From the NCBI GenBank assembly GCA_033032175.1, contig CM065307.1:6262001-6326000 (forward strand): a stretch of DNA of 64,000 bases, in the 5' to 3' direction. Every line of letters starts with the position of its first letter. Within the stretch, counting starts at the first letter, position 1. Both the position numbers and the translations under genes were made by a program. This DNA is from Saturnia japonica. Lineage: Eukaryota; Arthropoda; Insecta; Lepidoptera; Saturniidae. This document shows, in pieces, positions 1-10,635 of this stretch. The notes beneath the pieces are model-generated. The model worked only from the letters and a program-made list of their open reading frames with translations, was not told where the DNA came from and did not search any database.

Positions 1-254
1 TGAATCTAATTTTTTCTTCTAATTTATAAAAACGATAAAACATTGATTATTTATTAATATTAAAAAAACAATTATCGGTCAAAATTAAAAAACGCGAGTC
101 GAAAAACGATATTATTTCAATATTTTTTTCCACTGAAATTCTTTAAAAAAAAAAAAACATTATGAACCTTAGTTTGCAGATTATTTTAAAAACATAACCA
201 TTTTTTTAGCTCGCAAACAATGCATAACAACTAGGAACTTATTTCAAAGAAACT
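1..254. other. AT-rich DNA, nothing recognised
   Basis: Homopolymer-rich AT sequence with no open frame and no repeat that I can match elsewhere in the window. Confidence 0.5.
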
Positions 255-374
255 GAAAAAAAAAATGATCACAAAGGAAGCAAGCAATCTGGGAAGCTTG
301 CGAACAACGATAGGCTAGGGCCGCTAAGCGATAGGCGAATAAATTTATACCGTGAAACCGTGGAGCACACATAG
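255..374 (+). mobile_element. Helitron family B, 3' fragment
   Basis: The segment carries the family B signature (a GCAAGCAATCTGG-like stretch, then ACGATAGGCTA) and ends in a CCGTGAAACCGTGG hairpin region followed by a degraded CATAG before T. The front half of the element is missing or unrecognisable. No coding capacity. Confidence 0.55.
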
Positions 375-858
375 TAATTAATATAATCAGTTGGAATTTG
401 TTACGTAAATTTTATAACTTTAGTTTTGTTGTTATAAGTACTGTTTATATAAATATCATTGACAGGGAACGGATGAGTAATTGATATAGGTATGTTCTGA
501 GTTTTAACTAGTTTCTTTGTTTATGAACATTAAAATGTTTATTATGAACAGTCGCTTATTCGGTTAGTAATACCTTCCTCATCACTAATATTGTTGTTTA
601 AGTGAGTTTCAACAAAACACTTCCCCTTTTGACTTCTCTAATTTCAAGATTAGTTTGACTCCATTCCCGTCTAACTTAAAAGATAATTGTTAATTTTCAC
701 CAACCAGAGAGACAATGGATGATAATATCTAATTTTATATAGATATCTAAACAACCAGTCTATACATATATGTAATACCTTTTTCAAAGTAATGATTTAT
801 TCGATGACCACAATTGTTGTGGTTGCGAGCGCCCCTTCTTCTGGGGATCGGCTCCCTG
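375..858. other. AT-rich DNA, nothing recognised
   Basis: No coding frame or shared repeat seen. A short GC-richer patch at about 825-860 leads into the inverted-repeat element that follows. Confidence 0.4.
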
Positions 859-1041
859 ATTACGTATTTCGCAAGAACAAAGTGCTAAACATCGTTGGTT
901 TCAAAATGTCAAATTTAGATTATATTTGGTACATTATGATACGAATTTGATATTTTCAAGCTGATATTTAGGTATTTTTATCCGACTGCGAGAAAAGAGG
1001 ATATATTTTTGTTATCGTTTTACTCTTGCGAAATACGTAAT
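859..1041. mobile_element. small inverted-repeat element (MITE-like)
   Basis: An 18-bp perfect inverted repeat, ATTACGTATTTCGCAAGA at 859-876 and its complement at 1024-1041, encloses 147 bp without coding capacity. The size and structure fit a miniature inverted-repeat transposable element. I see no convincing target-site duplication. A fragment resembling the start of TIR family D lies inside at about 980-1020. Confidence 0.5.
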
Positions 1042-1122
1042 TAGAGGCGCTGCGCCGCGCTATGGGCCTGTCCCCAGTGTAAGTGGACCACGCGACCACA
1101 GTATAGTAAAGTAAGACGCGTT

Positions 1123-1674
1123 CTAAATTCGAAATAAATACATAGTATTATAATTTTGTAATATATACAAATGCGATAGTTTAAATAAAGTCATATGATA
1201 ATGTAAAAATAAGTAATATATAAAGTGGAAGTTGAACGCCTTAAATTTAACTACAATATGCTTTGCAAGAACATTAAAAGACTTGACGGCTGACATCTTA
1301 TTTAACAAGTTCAAAAGATCGAAAGAAGAAACTCGAAGTTTTACCCAGAGTATCGAGTGGTCTAATCTCTTCGAATCAATCTGTGGCCAGTCCATAAGCA
1401 GACGTTCAAAAGTTTGTACAGATGTATTACAACAAGGACAGGTATTATCATCAATAGTTATAAAGCGATTAAAATATTGTTTACAGTACCCATGTCCGGT
1501 TAAAGTTTGTTCCCTGTGGAAGGAAACCCTAATCAGTGTTCGCAATTTAATTGCTAATCTTATAAAGCCTTTATCTATATGTATTTGAATCAAGTAATCC
1601 TGTGATATAACTTCTAGATTTTGATGAAAAGAAAGTGGGGAGAAGTGGCAACATTTTATTTTGTTCCTTGACAT
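1123..1674 (-). pseudogene. non-LTR retrotransposon ORF2 C-terminus (R1/LOA/I-like), decayed
   Basis: This minus-strand open frame (183 codons) is the C-terminal end of a non-LTR retrotransposon polyprotein. Residues 47-66 contain RTLIRV, then HREQTLTGHG, the block after the RT/RNase H region in R1-, LOA- and I-like elements. It is followed by a zinc-knuckle-like stretch with CPCC at residues 79-82. In active relatives this continues with a conserved His and Cys; here Arg (91) and Trp (96) stand in their place, so the motif is broken. The upstream RT domain is absent, so this is a 5'-truncated dead copy. The stretch after residue 120 is leucine-rich and may be ordinary ORF tail. The clade is inferred by motif only. 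The opposite-strand frame at 1232-1588 is a shadow. Confidence 0.7.
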
Positions 1675-2161
1675 GGGATTACGCCTATAGTTTTATTATC
1701 CTGGGTGTTGCATATTTGTTTGTGAATTTGCTGAGTAGGTACGATAAGGCAATGATTCTGATTATCTAAGATACACCGAAAAAAATGAGACGTGAAACTT
1801 ACATTTAACATAGCAAGATATTTACAGGGTTAAGTACTTGCCAGATATATCGTGATTCCGGCATCAGATCGACAGTTCGGACACCCACGAGCCTGCGCCT
1901 ACACTGTCCATATATGGAATGATTACTTAGTACGGTTACAGTCTAATGGGAGTTCTGGGTCAGAGATTAGTCGATGTGAGAAAAGAATTACATTTGAAAC
2001 GTAGGATTGAAATGTCTATGTCTTGAGAAGTAAATAAATAGATCTCTATTTGATTGGCACATTGAAGCGTGGTAAAGGTCTAAATTAACACTGCCCTGAC
2101 TTATGTATTGTTTTTGTTTATCTGTAGAGTAAATGAAGAAAGCATGTACGTTTTTTTTATT
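1675..2161. other. non-coding, nothing recognised
   Basis: No frame or repeat match seen. A short GC-richer patch lies around 1850-1900. Confidence 0.4.
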
Positions 2162-2383
2162 ACCCGACTGCGAAAAAGGAGGGTATATTTTTCGAGCGTA
2201 TATATGTATGTCTATTTCTTTAGGCACGCTCTGTAGCCCAAACGGATTGATGGATTTTAGCATACGAGTTGTCGTTAGATTCGTAATTGTGGAGTAATAT
2301 AGACATATAAAATATTTAAGTACGAAGTGTAGAAATAAAATAAAACACAAAAAAAAATAGTCAATGTTTTGTTGCAGTCGGGG
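2162..2383. mobile_element. TIR family D element, copy 1
   Basis: Begins ACCCGACTGCGAAAAAGGAG and ends TTGTTGCAGTCGGGG, giving an approximately 10-bp terminal inverted repeat (CCCGACTGC). The copy at 52386-52621 is similar along its whole length, including a TTTTTCGAGCGTATRTATGT block. It sits in a T run, so the target duplication cannot be read. Non-autonomous; no transposase frame. Confidence 0.6.
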
Positions 2384-2416
2384 TTTTTGTTTCCTTTTTA
2401 ATAATTTAGCTTATTA

Positions 2417-2640
2417 CTAATTGTGACCTGCGGTTTCACCCGCGATTAAGTTATTCGACCAAATTTCCACCACATCCCTGTTCCCGTTGTTCGCACTTCT
2501 TGGTGTTTACCTACAGCTTGCCAGATAGTTACTGCTAACTATTAAGGGACGTAGCGTGAAGTTATGTAACCTATAATCTTCTTAAGTTAATTAGCTATAA
2601 GATACAAAATATTTTTTTCAAATCTGACTGGCAGTTACAA
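2417..2640 (-). mobile_element. Helitron family B, minus strand
   Basis: Read on the minus strand, the element ends with GCGGGTGAAACCGCAGG and then TTAG before T. Inside are the family B landmarks (CTTGCCAGATAG on the plus strand, the AAGTTATGTAACCTATAATC region, and ATCTGACTGGCAGTT at the 5' side). The extreme 5' end is not clear. Confidence 0.65.
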
Positions 2641-2711
2641 ATACCTGTGCGTCCAAAAAATTAAAAAAAACCTCTTGAGCTTTATGATATTTTTATACAA
2701 CATACGGCCCG

Positions 2712-3000
2712 CCTGATTGGGATGGTAAGCAGCTACTGTAAGCCTATGGACGCTCTTAATACAATAGCTATCACTAGCGCTTTGCCGACCTTGAACCTCC
2801 ATACCCCAAAGAGTTCTGGAAATCCTACTCACTGTAGGAACAGATCACAAAGTTATTAGGCTGCGATCTTATGCATAAATATCTCTTCACGTTATGCTTG
2901 TAGGACTCGATGTCGTACGAGGGAAACACATTGGCTGGGAGGTGGTTCCACAGTTTCAAACTACGACAAAAGATAAGACATAAAAAACTGTTTAGTTGGT
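2712..3000 (+). repeat. repeat family Z (retroelement 3' region), copy 1
   Basis: Shares CACTAGYGCKTTGCCGACCT, the following CCCCAA-GGAG-TCT block, GCGATCTT, and the ATAAATATCTCTTC block with copies at 27548-27905 and 30425-30595. It looks like the 3' region of a lepidopteran non-LTR retrotransposon. No intact reading frame. Confidence 0.6.
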
Positions 3001-3370
3001 GCCCAGATAGTACTGCCCAGGTAGTAACTGTGACGTGTATCTTAGAATAATATAATGTAAGTTTTTTTAATAATTTTTTTTAGTCCAAATGTATTAATTT
3101 ATATTTTGATCAAAAGTAAAATCTCATAATTAATTTGAGCCAAGTCGCTTTTTTTAGAAATCCCTTGAATTTAATTATAAAACAAACATCCGTTTAATCT
3201 CTGTGATCGATAATCACACATCTGTGGTAATATTTCTATGAGAAATGGAAAACAGCTACCTAACTCTTAAATAATCGTACTTTATTTTTGGTTAATTTTT
3301 GGAAACAATGGTGTATACAAAAAAAACAAGTTAAGAAATAGTTGTGATAAGATAACTTTGTGGTGTGAAA

Positions 3371-3436
3371 GAAGATATAGTCACACGGATTGAGAAAGGG
3401 ATGCTTAGATAGTTTGGGCATGTTCAGAGGATGGGT
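3371..3436 (+). pseudogene. RTE-like reverse transcriptase C-terminal remnant
   Basis: Frame 3371-3436 reads EDIVTRIEKGMLR, stop, FGHVQRM. This matches the very conserved tail of RTE-clade endonuclease/reverse transcriptase polyproteins of Lepidoptera (MLRWFGHVERM-type motif), with the Trp codon turned into TAG. Only about 22 codons remain. It abuts a Helitron 3' end directly downstream, so the source element was truncated there or captured. The call rests on this one motif. Confidence 0.7.
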
Positions 3437-3536
3437 ATGGGAAGTGAGAACGATAGGCTACACGGGTGCGTGCGGCGGAACGTTAGAGAGTTTCTCAAAT
3501 AAATATAACATGGGTGAAACCGTGAAGCATCGTTAG
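3437..3536 (+). mobile_element. Helitron family B, 3' fragment
   Basis: GTGAGAACGATAGGCTACAC, a CGGGTGCGTGCGGCG block, then GGGTGAAACCGTG and GTTAG before T: the last 100 bp of family B. The 5' part is missing and replaced by the RTE remnant. Confidence 0.7.
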
Positions 3537-4779
3537 TATTTATATAAAAATGAATGTTTGTTTGTCCCTTATGCGTTTCCTAAACCATTTATCCGATTAC
3601 TATGTATTATTGAGGAGTTGTCCAACGCACGCCTGTAAAGGTTTTTAATTTAGTAATTTTTTTTTGTAAAGTTGACGTGCATTTCGTTTAATTTTAATGA
3701 CAACTCGACAGGAACAAGATCCCGGGCAAAAGATAGTAAGTTATTAAACAAAAAATAAGTTCTATTCCAAGATTGTTGTCAGGTGACCTTTTGTAAGAAT
3801 ATGCCACCGCAATGGAACCGTGCCAACTTCGACTTTAGGCGCTCGACTTGCGTATTTTCCTTTGAAGTTGTCATACAGGAAATGATTAGTTATATTTATT
3901 CTCTTTGACAATAGATTTTATTAAATATTATGATATTAAATATCATACCTTGAAGATTATATTCATTTATGCAATTTATGTATGAAGGGAAAACGAACGC
4001 TCTCATGAAAAAACCTCAGTCACGTGTTGAAATAAATTAAAAATAAACTAGCTGCGCTCCTGACTCCGTCCACATCTAATCTATAGATTTATGTAGACGT
4101 TTTGAAATTCAAAATCGATAATTTAATCGTGCTTTGTCTTTCAGTCAATAGATTTGATATATTTACAGTTTTATTATTAGAGTTGAACTTTATAAGGCAT
4201 TTATCAATAATTAATAAAAGTAAACGCAATTTATACACCGTAAGTCAAAAATTCATCCTATATGCTACGACAGACATGAAATTTTGTCCAGTAGTTTCTG
4301 CGTGATGTCCATACAAATGAACCGACAGACATAAAAATTTCAAAAACTGTCATAATGTTTTCGGTCCTTGAATACCAACCCTCTTCCATGGTATTTTTTC
4401 TCATTTAAATTTAATGTACATGTTTCGCTTCTTTACTGTTTTAACACAAAATATAGAATAGAGAATAAAATTATACTTATTATGGTATATCATATCTGGG
4501 AGAAGTTGGTGACTGTAGCACAATCTAACCAAGTACAGTCGTCAACACAATTATTAACAAATCAATTAAATATATTTAATATTACATTCTATTCTACTTA
4601 ATATATTTTCAAGTAATTTGTTTTATTAGTTCATACATACACAGACACATGTGGAAATAAACAAAAAACCAATTATAAATTACAGTTTTTGTAGCAGCAG
4701 GCTAAAGACGGTTTACTTTTGTTTAAGGTTATTTATTATTTCTTACATTAAAACATAAGTGTAATTTTCCAAATGTGTT
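3537..4779. other. AT-rich DNA with degraded repeat ends
   Basis: A minus-strand Helitron-like terminus (CTAG at 4048-4051 followed by CTGCGCTCCTGACTCCG) and an RTE-like tail (CATGAAATTTTGTCC ... GAACCGACAGACA, about 4275-4330) can be seen. The open frames at 4102-4305 and 4368-4601 have no recognisable features and I do not call them genes. Confidence 0.35.
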
Positions 4780-5020
4780 GATGTGAAACATCTATAGGCG
4801 AGGGTAAACTTGATTGCTGGCGTGGCGATACAGGCCGTGGCGATGCATCGCCACGCTGTATGGTGTAATATATGTACTATGAATTGGCGAGGGTAAACCT
4901 GATTTTTGGCGTGGCGATACAGGCCGTGGCGACGCATCGCCACGCTATATGATGGAATAACTATACAAAATACTAAAAACTATAAAAAACTTACACAAAA
5001 TAATTTCGATGTTTCACATC
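4780..5020. mobile_element. inverted-repeat element with two palindromic tandem units
   Basis: The outer 13-bp inverted repeat is GATGTGAAACATC (4780-4792) and GATGTTTCACATC (5008-5020). Inside, a unit starting GGCGAGGGTAAAC repeats with an 89-bp period (4797 and 4886). Each unit carries CGTGGCGATACAGGC followed by a palindrome: CGTGGCGATGCATCGCCACG at 4836-4855 is a perfect 20-bp palindrome, and the second at 4925-4944 has one central mismatch pair. The units are far more GC-rich than their surroundings. I cannot name the family. A non-autonomous foldback or MITE-like element is the likeliest reading. Confidence 0.6.
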
Positions 5021-5492
5021 AGCCAGGCGTCCGGTGACGATCTTTTTTTTGAATTATACTTCTTTTGGCACGTTTGCTGGAGGGTAATATAATTGTACTG
5101 TATAAAAATTATTATATTAATTTGATTAATATTATAATAAGACATAGGTATCACTGTATGCCTTTTCAGTGCCCACGCGCGTGTTCATTACTCATTTCTG
5201 TAACGATAAATAATGAAAGATGTTCTGTTTCTGCCTATTCATTAAACGGGCAGGTATGATAGGCCGCGTGATATATAGCGTTGGCTTATTTTAGTAAACA
5301 AGGTATTACTTATTACTTAAACCTTCTTATAATGTTTACAAAACAATGTGCTCCCGGCAGTTAAGAGTCCACATTGTAATGCTTCCACAATGCATTGTTT
5401 TAAGTACGTTGACATTGTTACTTATATATACAATTTAGTTTAATGGTCGTGTTTAATAGTAAAATATATAAACTACATATTATATTGTGTAA
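5021..5492. other. AT-rich DNA, nothing recognised
   Basis: The 64-codon frame at 5065-5259 shows no domain or splice context and is not called. Confidence 0.35.
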
Positions 5493-6475
5493 TCTAATAT
5501 TACAAAACTCAAGAGTTTGCTTGCTTGTTTGAAATTGCAAATATCTGGAACTACCAGTCAAATTTTTTTATTTTTTTTATTTTATAGCCTATTTATTGAG
5601 AAAGGTTATCGATATTTATAAATCTGTAGTTCTAAAATCCCGATAGGCATACTAAATGAAAAATACTGATCATGAATACGCCAATATTTTTTTTTTCTGT
5701 CGGTCTGTTTATTTGTCCGGATATAACTCAAAAACGGCCAGACCGTTTCTTAAGAAATTTTGCAAACGGGTAGCTTATGTCATTAGTCAATTGATAGGGT
5801 ATAATAATTTTCAATATTACATTTAGAAACGTAAAAAAAAACTAAAAATTAATTTTTGTTAATTCTTGTCCGATTTTAATGAAATTTTGTACACGGGTAG
5901 TATAACCCATTCCATAAACGATGAGCTATGACAATTTTCAATAACATTTTTAAGAATCGTAAAAAACAAATTCAACACATTTAAAATATAAATTATTTTA
6001 TTGAGAGGATTGGATAAAAAAAAATCGTATTAAATATCAACCTCTTTTGACAAAATTTCATAGACGGGATGCATTCATGATTTCCTAATTGATAGGCTAA
6101 AAGAATCGTCAACAATAATTTTAGATATATATGTAAAAAAAAGATTTTTGATAATTCCTCTACCAACTTCGATGAAAATTGTACACGGAAAGTACATGTC
6201 ATTCCTGAATTGATAGGCTGTATGAACTGTCAATAATATGTATATAAAAAAAATTGCATTATGTAAATAACTACTGCATAGTAACAAACGCAAATATATA
6301 TACTTAAACTATACACCTACATATATTTTTAAATTTTTTATACGATTTGACCTTACTGTTAGCCTGCGGGGCTCTATCCAAAAACAGCGTCACTAAAGCT
6401 GTAAGCAATCTAGCAAGCAAGCAACATATGCGTTGAGTTGGTTTTAACACGGATGAAACCGTGAGGCAAAGCTAG
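5493..6475 (+). mobile_element. Helitron family B shell carrying a family C repeat module
   Basis: The 5' end is A|TCTAATATTACAAAACTC; the 3' end is CACGGATGAAACCGTGAGG ... CTAG|T, with a 5-bp hairpin stem (CACGG/CCGTG) upstream of CTAG. This is the host A|T insertion pattern of Helitrons. The first about 150 bp (GGAACTACCAGTCAAAT, TTATTGAGAAAGGTTAT) and the last about 75 bp are family B. Between them (about 5690-6300) lie degenerate repeats of a unit like TTTTGTACACGGGTAGT ... ATTGATAGG, with landmarks near 5767, 5894, 6065 and 6186. The same module forms the body of the element at 17818-18333. No Rep/helicase frame. Confidence 0.65.
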
Positions 6476-7107
6476 TAAAAACGTAAACTTGTTTAGTATT
6501 TTTCTCATATCTCCTGATACTAATCATTATGAACCACTTGTGGTATGTATTAAAATGAAACACGGTAAATATAAAACGAATTGAAAATACTGTTTTTCAT
6601 AACCACAAATGAAATATCTAAAATACGCGCGAAAAAGGGATTCGTTATTTCACCAGTGAAATACTAATTTTAATCATGTTCATTCTAGATATTATATTTT
6701 TTATTATTTTGTTGGCATTTCTAAAATGAAACAGAACATCTAGAGATAATATTACACTACTCACAGTGAATGCACTTCGATGCAGTTTTGTTATATGTAG
6801 ACATACATACGGAGATGCATTCGTCCGCTGACCTTTTGCACAGTACACGCTTCTACACAATTAATGTCACCGACTTATGAATTGCCGGCAGATGAAACTG
6901 CTTATGCCAGTTGTTAAGGAAAATGATTTTAACCTACATTCTTTATGCAATTGATAGACAGTAACGATTTTTGAAGTTTAACCGCTGTTCATATAGAAAG
7001 TTTCTTAAACAGGTCAAATGCTTGTTTTAAAATAAAAGAAGCTTCATTAAAACAATCTAGAACTTACCAACCACAAATTTACATAAAATAATTACAAAAA
7101 CAATTAA
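6476..7107. other. AT-rich DNA, nothing recognised
   Basis: Frame 6645-6860 (-) lacks any recognisable feature. No matched repeat. Confidence 0.35.
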
Positions 7108-7598
7108 TCTATACAATTAATAAAATTGAAGTGTCTCATTGTATTGTCAACATAACAGCTTTTTACTTAATGCAAATGAAAGTTTATACGGCACTTAAAA
7201 CAAAAAACTATTTTTATTTAATTTTTGTCTGTTTGTATGTTAGTTGGTTCCCGGTACTGTTGAACCGATTTTGACAGGACTTTAACTGGCAGATAGCTGA
7301 TTTTATTTTAGAAATACAATTAGGGTAGCGCGCAAAAAAAAGCTGTTAATGGTAAATCTATTCAGGCGTTTAAATGGCTTACGCTGAGTAAACAACAAAA
7401 GATATACCAAATTAATGTAATGCATGATAGTAGATCTTAAAAAGACTGCAAGGGTATTAATGTCTATCTACTAAGGATCACTCACAATAAGCATCTTTGT
7501 CTTTAAAATAACCGGGAGCGGGGGATAGCAGGCTACGCGCATGTGTCCGATCGACGGCGTTCTGTAGATCACGCGAGCGCAACCGTGGGCACAGCTAG
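7108..7598 (+). mobile_element. Helitron family A, full-length non-autonomous copy
   Basis: Boundaries read A|TCTATACAATTAATAAAATT ... GGGCACAGCTAG|T, the Helitron pattern. The body matches the copy at 20489-21017 throughout: AAAATTGAAGTGTCT near the start, ACCGATTTTGACAGGACTTT, GGCAGATAGCTGAT, a GGCTTACGCTGAGTAAAC block, and a terminal GAGCGGGGG ... GTCCGATCGACGGC block. No protein coding. Confidence 0.75.
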
Positions 7599-7614
7599 TG
7601 TTACGTGTAGTTTA

Positions 7615-7762
7615 CGTGTTAAGGAACTATGTGACCCAAGATGGTAGCACGCTAAGCCTAGTGAAGGAAACTGCCTCACAAGTGCATCTACCGGAACACA
7701 ACTATAGATGCTTGGCGACAGATTTTCAACTTGAGGGTGGAAGCTAGCCAGGTTGGCATAAA
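7615..7762 (-). mobile_element. SINE family S4, tail only
   Basis: Shares GACCCAAGATGGTAGCACGC, AAGCCTAGTG and CAACTTGAGGGTGGAAGCTAG with the fuller copy at 8262-8556 but lacks the tRNA-like head. Read on the minus strand it is 5'-truncated, as expected for a retroposon. Confidence 0.65.
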
Positions 7763-8000
7763 TATAATAAAGTTTAGATCAATTCAATTCAGAATTTGAA
7801 ATGATTAACAAATATGTAGTAAGACATTCTTAACTATTTAAAAAAAACCTTTAAAAAATGCAAAGCCTTTTTACATATCGACATGCGAATTGACATAAAC
7901 GTGCATGTTTCGGAATGTTGTTTCTATAAACTTCTATGATTTGGAGTGACTGCGCGCTGCAACACTGGACGTCCTTGTATGTATCTCTTTTTATTTAATG

Positions 8001-8175
8001 CTAGCTGTGCCTCACGGTTTCACCCGTGTTAATTTTATACGACAAACATCGCCAACGTACCCGTTTAGGCAATTTTTTGTACTTTGTGTAAAACTATCGA
8101 CATTTTTATGAGGAATAAATTCATTACAAACAAAAAAACAAATCTTTCCTCTTTATAATATTAGTATAGAGTAGA
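8001..8175 (-). mobile_element. short Helitron (about 175 bp), minus strand
   Basis: On the minus strand it starts A|TCTACTCTATACTAATA, and ends CACGGGTGAAACCGTG (perfect 5-bp stem) then AGGCACAGCTAG. It shares its GACAAACRTCGCC and TGTAAAACTATCG blocks with the copy at 48794-49172. Confidence 0.7.
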
Positions 8176-8261
8176 TTTACAAGATATTTCGTTCCCTTCG
8201 TTTTGAAAATAAAATAGTAAAAACCTTTTAAAATTCTTTATAGAATTTAGCGTTTGGTCAG

Positions 8262-8556
8262 AAATCTCAGCTGATTTTAAGGAACTGTGTGGCCCAAGAT
8301 GGTGGCACGCTAAGCCTAGTGGGGGAAACTACCTATCAATTGCATCTGCCGGAGCACAACTATAGATGCTTGGTGACAGATTTTCAACTTGAGGGTGGAA
8401 GCTAGCCAGGTTGGCATTATAAAATGTCTTACCATCATGCTATAGTTTCATCACGATGTTATGCTTAACCGAAAGGTCGGGCTCATTGCAGAGATTTGTA
8501 CTCACGTAGGTCGACACCATGTCCATACACGCTACCAATTAGCCATTATTGCCTTC
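8262..8556 (-). mobile_element. tRNA-derived SINE family S4, near full length
   Basis: On the minus strand the head is tRNA-like: an A-box-like TGGCTAATTGGTAGCG and a degenerate B box (GAGTACAAATCTC) about 30 bp downstream, then the family body ending with the CACCATCTTGGGCC block and TCAGCTGAGAT. The copy at 55822-56111 keeps a better A box (TTGGCTCAGTGGTAAC). This supports a pol III-transcribed SINE rather than a real tRNA gene; acceptor-stem pairing is not evident. Confidence 0.7.
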
Positions 8557-9138
8557 CAGATATATAAAAATTAGAATATATAAGCTAGAAGCCACAACAA
8601 CTCACCAAAGTTTTATCGCAATCGAATTAATTTTTTATGACCGCTTAAGAGACAAACAACCAAAGAAAGATTTAATTTTATGTATACAGATTTATACCCA
8701 TGTTTTTAAGCCTTAAAGTTGAAGGAAAGAAAAATATTAGCAAGGTACCTAAGTACCATGTAGTGTTGTATATTTGATATATGTGCGTGAAATAATCTTA
8801 GAGAAATATTATTACCTCCTAGATGAGACGTTGCCGGGAGCATAGATTCATTACTGCAGATAACTGAGCAAACATTCTAGTTAACTACAATAGCTGTGAA
8901 TTATGATGATATATGTGTGTAAAAAAGAATAAGGTCAACAGTTAAACATTGGATCAGAAACATACCATTAATAACGAACAGTGTTTGAATTGAAGCGAAA
9001 ATTGATAAGCAAACATTGGTGTTTGAAGTTTGAGATTTGTATCTCGTCGTTTGTGCTAAATATCTTCATAATTAAAAAAAAAAAAATGTATGGCCATGAG
9101 TTACTACAGTTAGTTTTCTGTTTTTATGAATTTAAATG
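8557..9138. other. AT-rich DNA, nothing recognised
   Basis: The small frame at 8981-9169 runs into a shared repeat and is not a gene. Confidence 0.35.
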
Positions 9139-9300
9139 CTCGGTGTTATATAAACAAAAAAAGATCTAGGTAAACTTGGAATGTAAAACATTATCAAGTA
9201 CAAAGTTTCATCCAAATCGTTAGAGCCGTTTCCGAGAAACCAATTACACAATTCTTGTGTATATATATATACAAGAATTGCTCACTTAGTATAATAATAT
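9139..9300 (-). repeat. dispersed repeat family Y, copy 1
   Basis: Matches 24710-24882: CTCGGTGTTATATAAAC, TAAACTTGGAATGTAAAACA, AAGTTTCATCCAAATCGTT, GCCGTTTCCGAGAAACCAAT and GAATTGCTCACTTA. It contains a hairpin, CAATTCTTG (9249-9257) with CAAGAATTG (9272-9280) around an AT run. Probably a Helitron-type element read from the minus strand. Confidence 0.6.
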
Positions 9301-9365
9301 ATTAATAATCCGTTAACATTTAAAGAATTGAATAAAATATTTTGTGATATTTGTCTTATGAATAT

Positions 9366-9639
9366 CTAGTAGTGACCCCCGTTTTCTCTCGTGTTAATTT
9401 TTTTCGACCAACTAACTCTCCATCGCGTCGCGCTGACGTCTACGCACCCGTGTAAAATCGTTGTTCTCACTTCCCCTACTTGCTTACAGCTTGCCAGGTT
9501 GCTTGAAGTTACTCCTTAGCTTCTTAGAGTTTTTCAAGATTTTTTCAATTCAGACTGATAGTTTAGCAAATTATCGCGTTGAAACCAACAAACAAAAAAA
9601 AACAATCTATTAACCTTTAAAATATTAGTAAGGTATAGA
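9366..9639 (-). mobile_element. Helitron family B, minus strand
   Basis: On the minus strand: A|TCTATACCTTACTAATATTT at the 5' end, CAGTCTGAATTG and CAACCTGGCAAGCTG inside, and ACGAGAGAAAACGGGGGTCA then CTAG at the 3' end. The 5' junction fits A|TC; the base after CTAG is not T. Confidence 0.65.
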
Positions 9640-10239
9640 TATTTATTGAAATAATGAAATTAATTAAGGTATAGTTAATACACAGTAACCTCTCTCAAAT
9701 AATGTTTTGACATTTATATATTTCATTACAGTCACTTATATCCAGTTAACAGGAAATCTCAATTCAAGAAACAGGTGGTAAATGATAGCTAGGTAATATT
9801 TCTTAAAAGCACTCAGCTTGCAAAGATTACATGGCAACAATGCTTTTACATTCTGCGGTCGAGATTACACTAGCGGCTTGTCATAACTTGTAATAATTCA
9901 CGTTTTATCACGGAAACTAAAATAACAGACGGACATCCAGGACCGGATTAACACTTGCCAAGAATTTAGTTAGCGTTCATCTGAAATACTTTGGTCTATT
10001 CAAATATTGAGAAGGATATTATACATATAAGTATTAATTTAAGTGATTCTTTTACTACTTTATACATTACTTCTCCTAAATCTCTATTACATATCTTAGT
10101 TTCCATTTGTATTCTATATGAAACGACTCACGCGGAATCTATTTTGAATTAGTTGAAACTCCGCCCTGTGTGCACACAACTCTTAAACGTGTAATCTTAA
10201 TCAGATGAAAGGTTTAAGAATGCATAGGGGGCAAACAAA
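9640..10239. other. AT-rich DNA, nothing recognised
   Basis: No coding or shared repeat signal. Confidence 0.35.
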
Positions 10240-10342
10240 CAATGAAACACTTTTTTATGGTAGCATGGCAGATTTACTATGTTGTCCCTGATGGTAAACA
10301 CAGTACGATCCTAACACAACGGCGACCACCGAGAGATCGTAA
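10240..10342 (-). repeat. retroposon family P tail, minus strand
   Basis: The reverse complement reads GATCTCTCGGTGGTCGCCGT ... GTGTTTACCATCAGG, matching the 3' part of the plus-strand family P copies at 30595-30885 and 49485-49690. Confidence 0.55.
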
Positions 10343-10635
10343 TTCGTTCATTTGCCCCGAATATAAAATATATGAGATTTTTTACATATATAATACCATT
10401 AGGAGAAATTCGATCCAGCTTTAGTACTAATAATAATCCGAGACTTTAATATCACAAATGCCATTACGAGAATACTTTGTGTTTAATAGCTGTTGGGTTA
10501 GTGGCAGAAAATAGACACTGCACTCTCCAGTTGCAAATATCAATTGTTATTGTTAGTTCCAAATGGTTTTATATAGCAGTCTTTTGAGTATATAGTTACT
10601 TTGGGTTCGTTTTTTTAGGTATTAGTGTTAGGATT

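Noticed and set aside
4743..4943. 66-codon minus frame with repeated RHGLYRHA/RCIATACIAT
   Set aside because: It is a direct translation of the 89-bp tandem units; the repeat explains the open frame.
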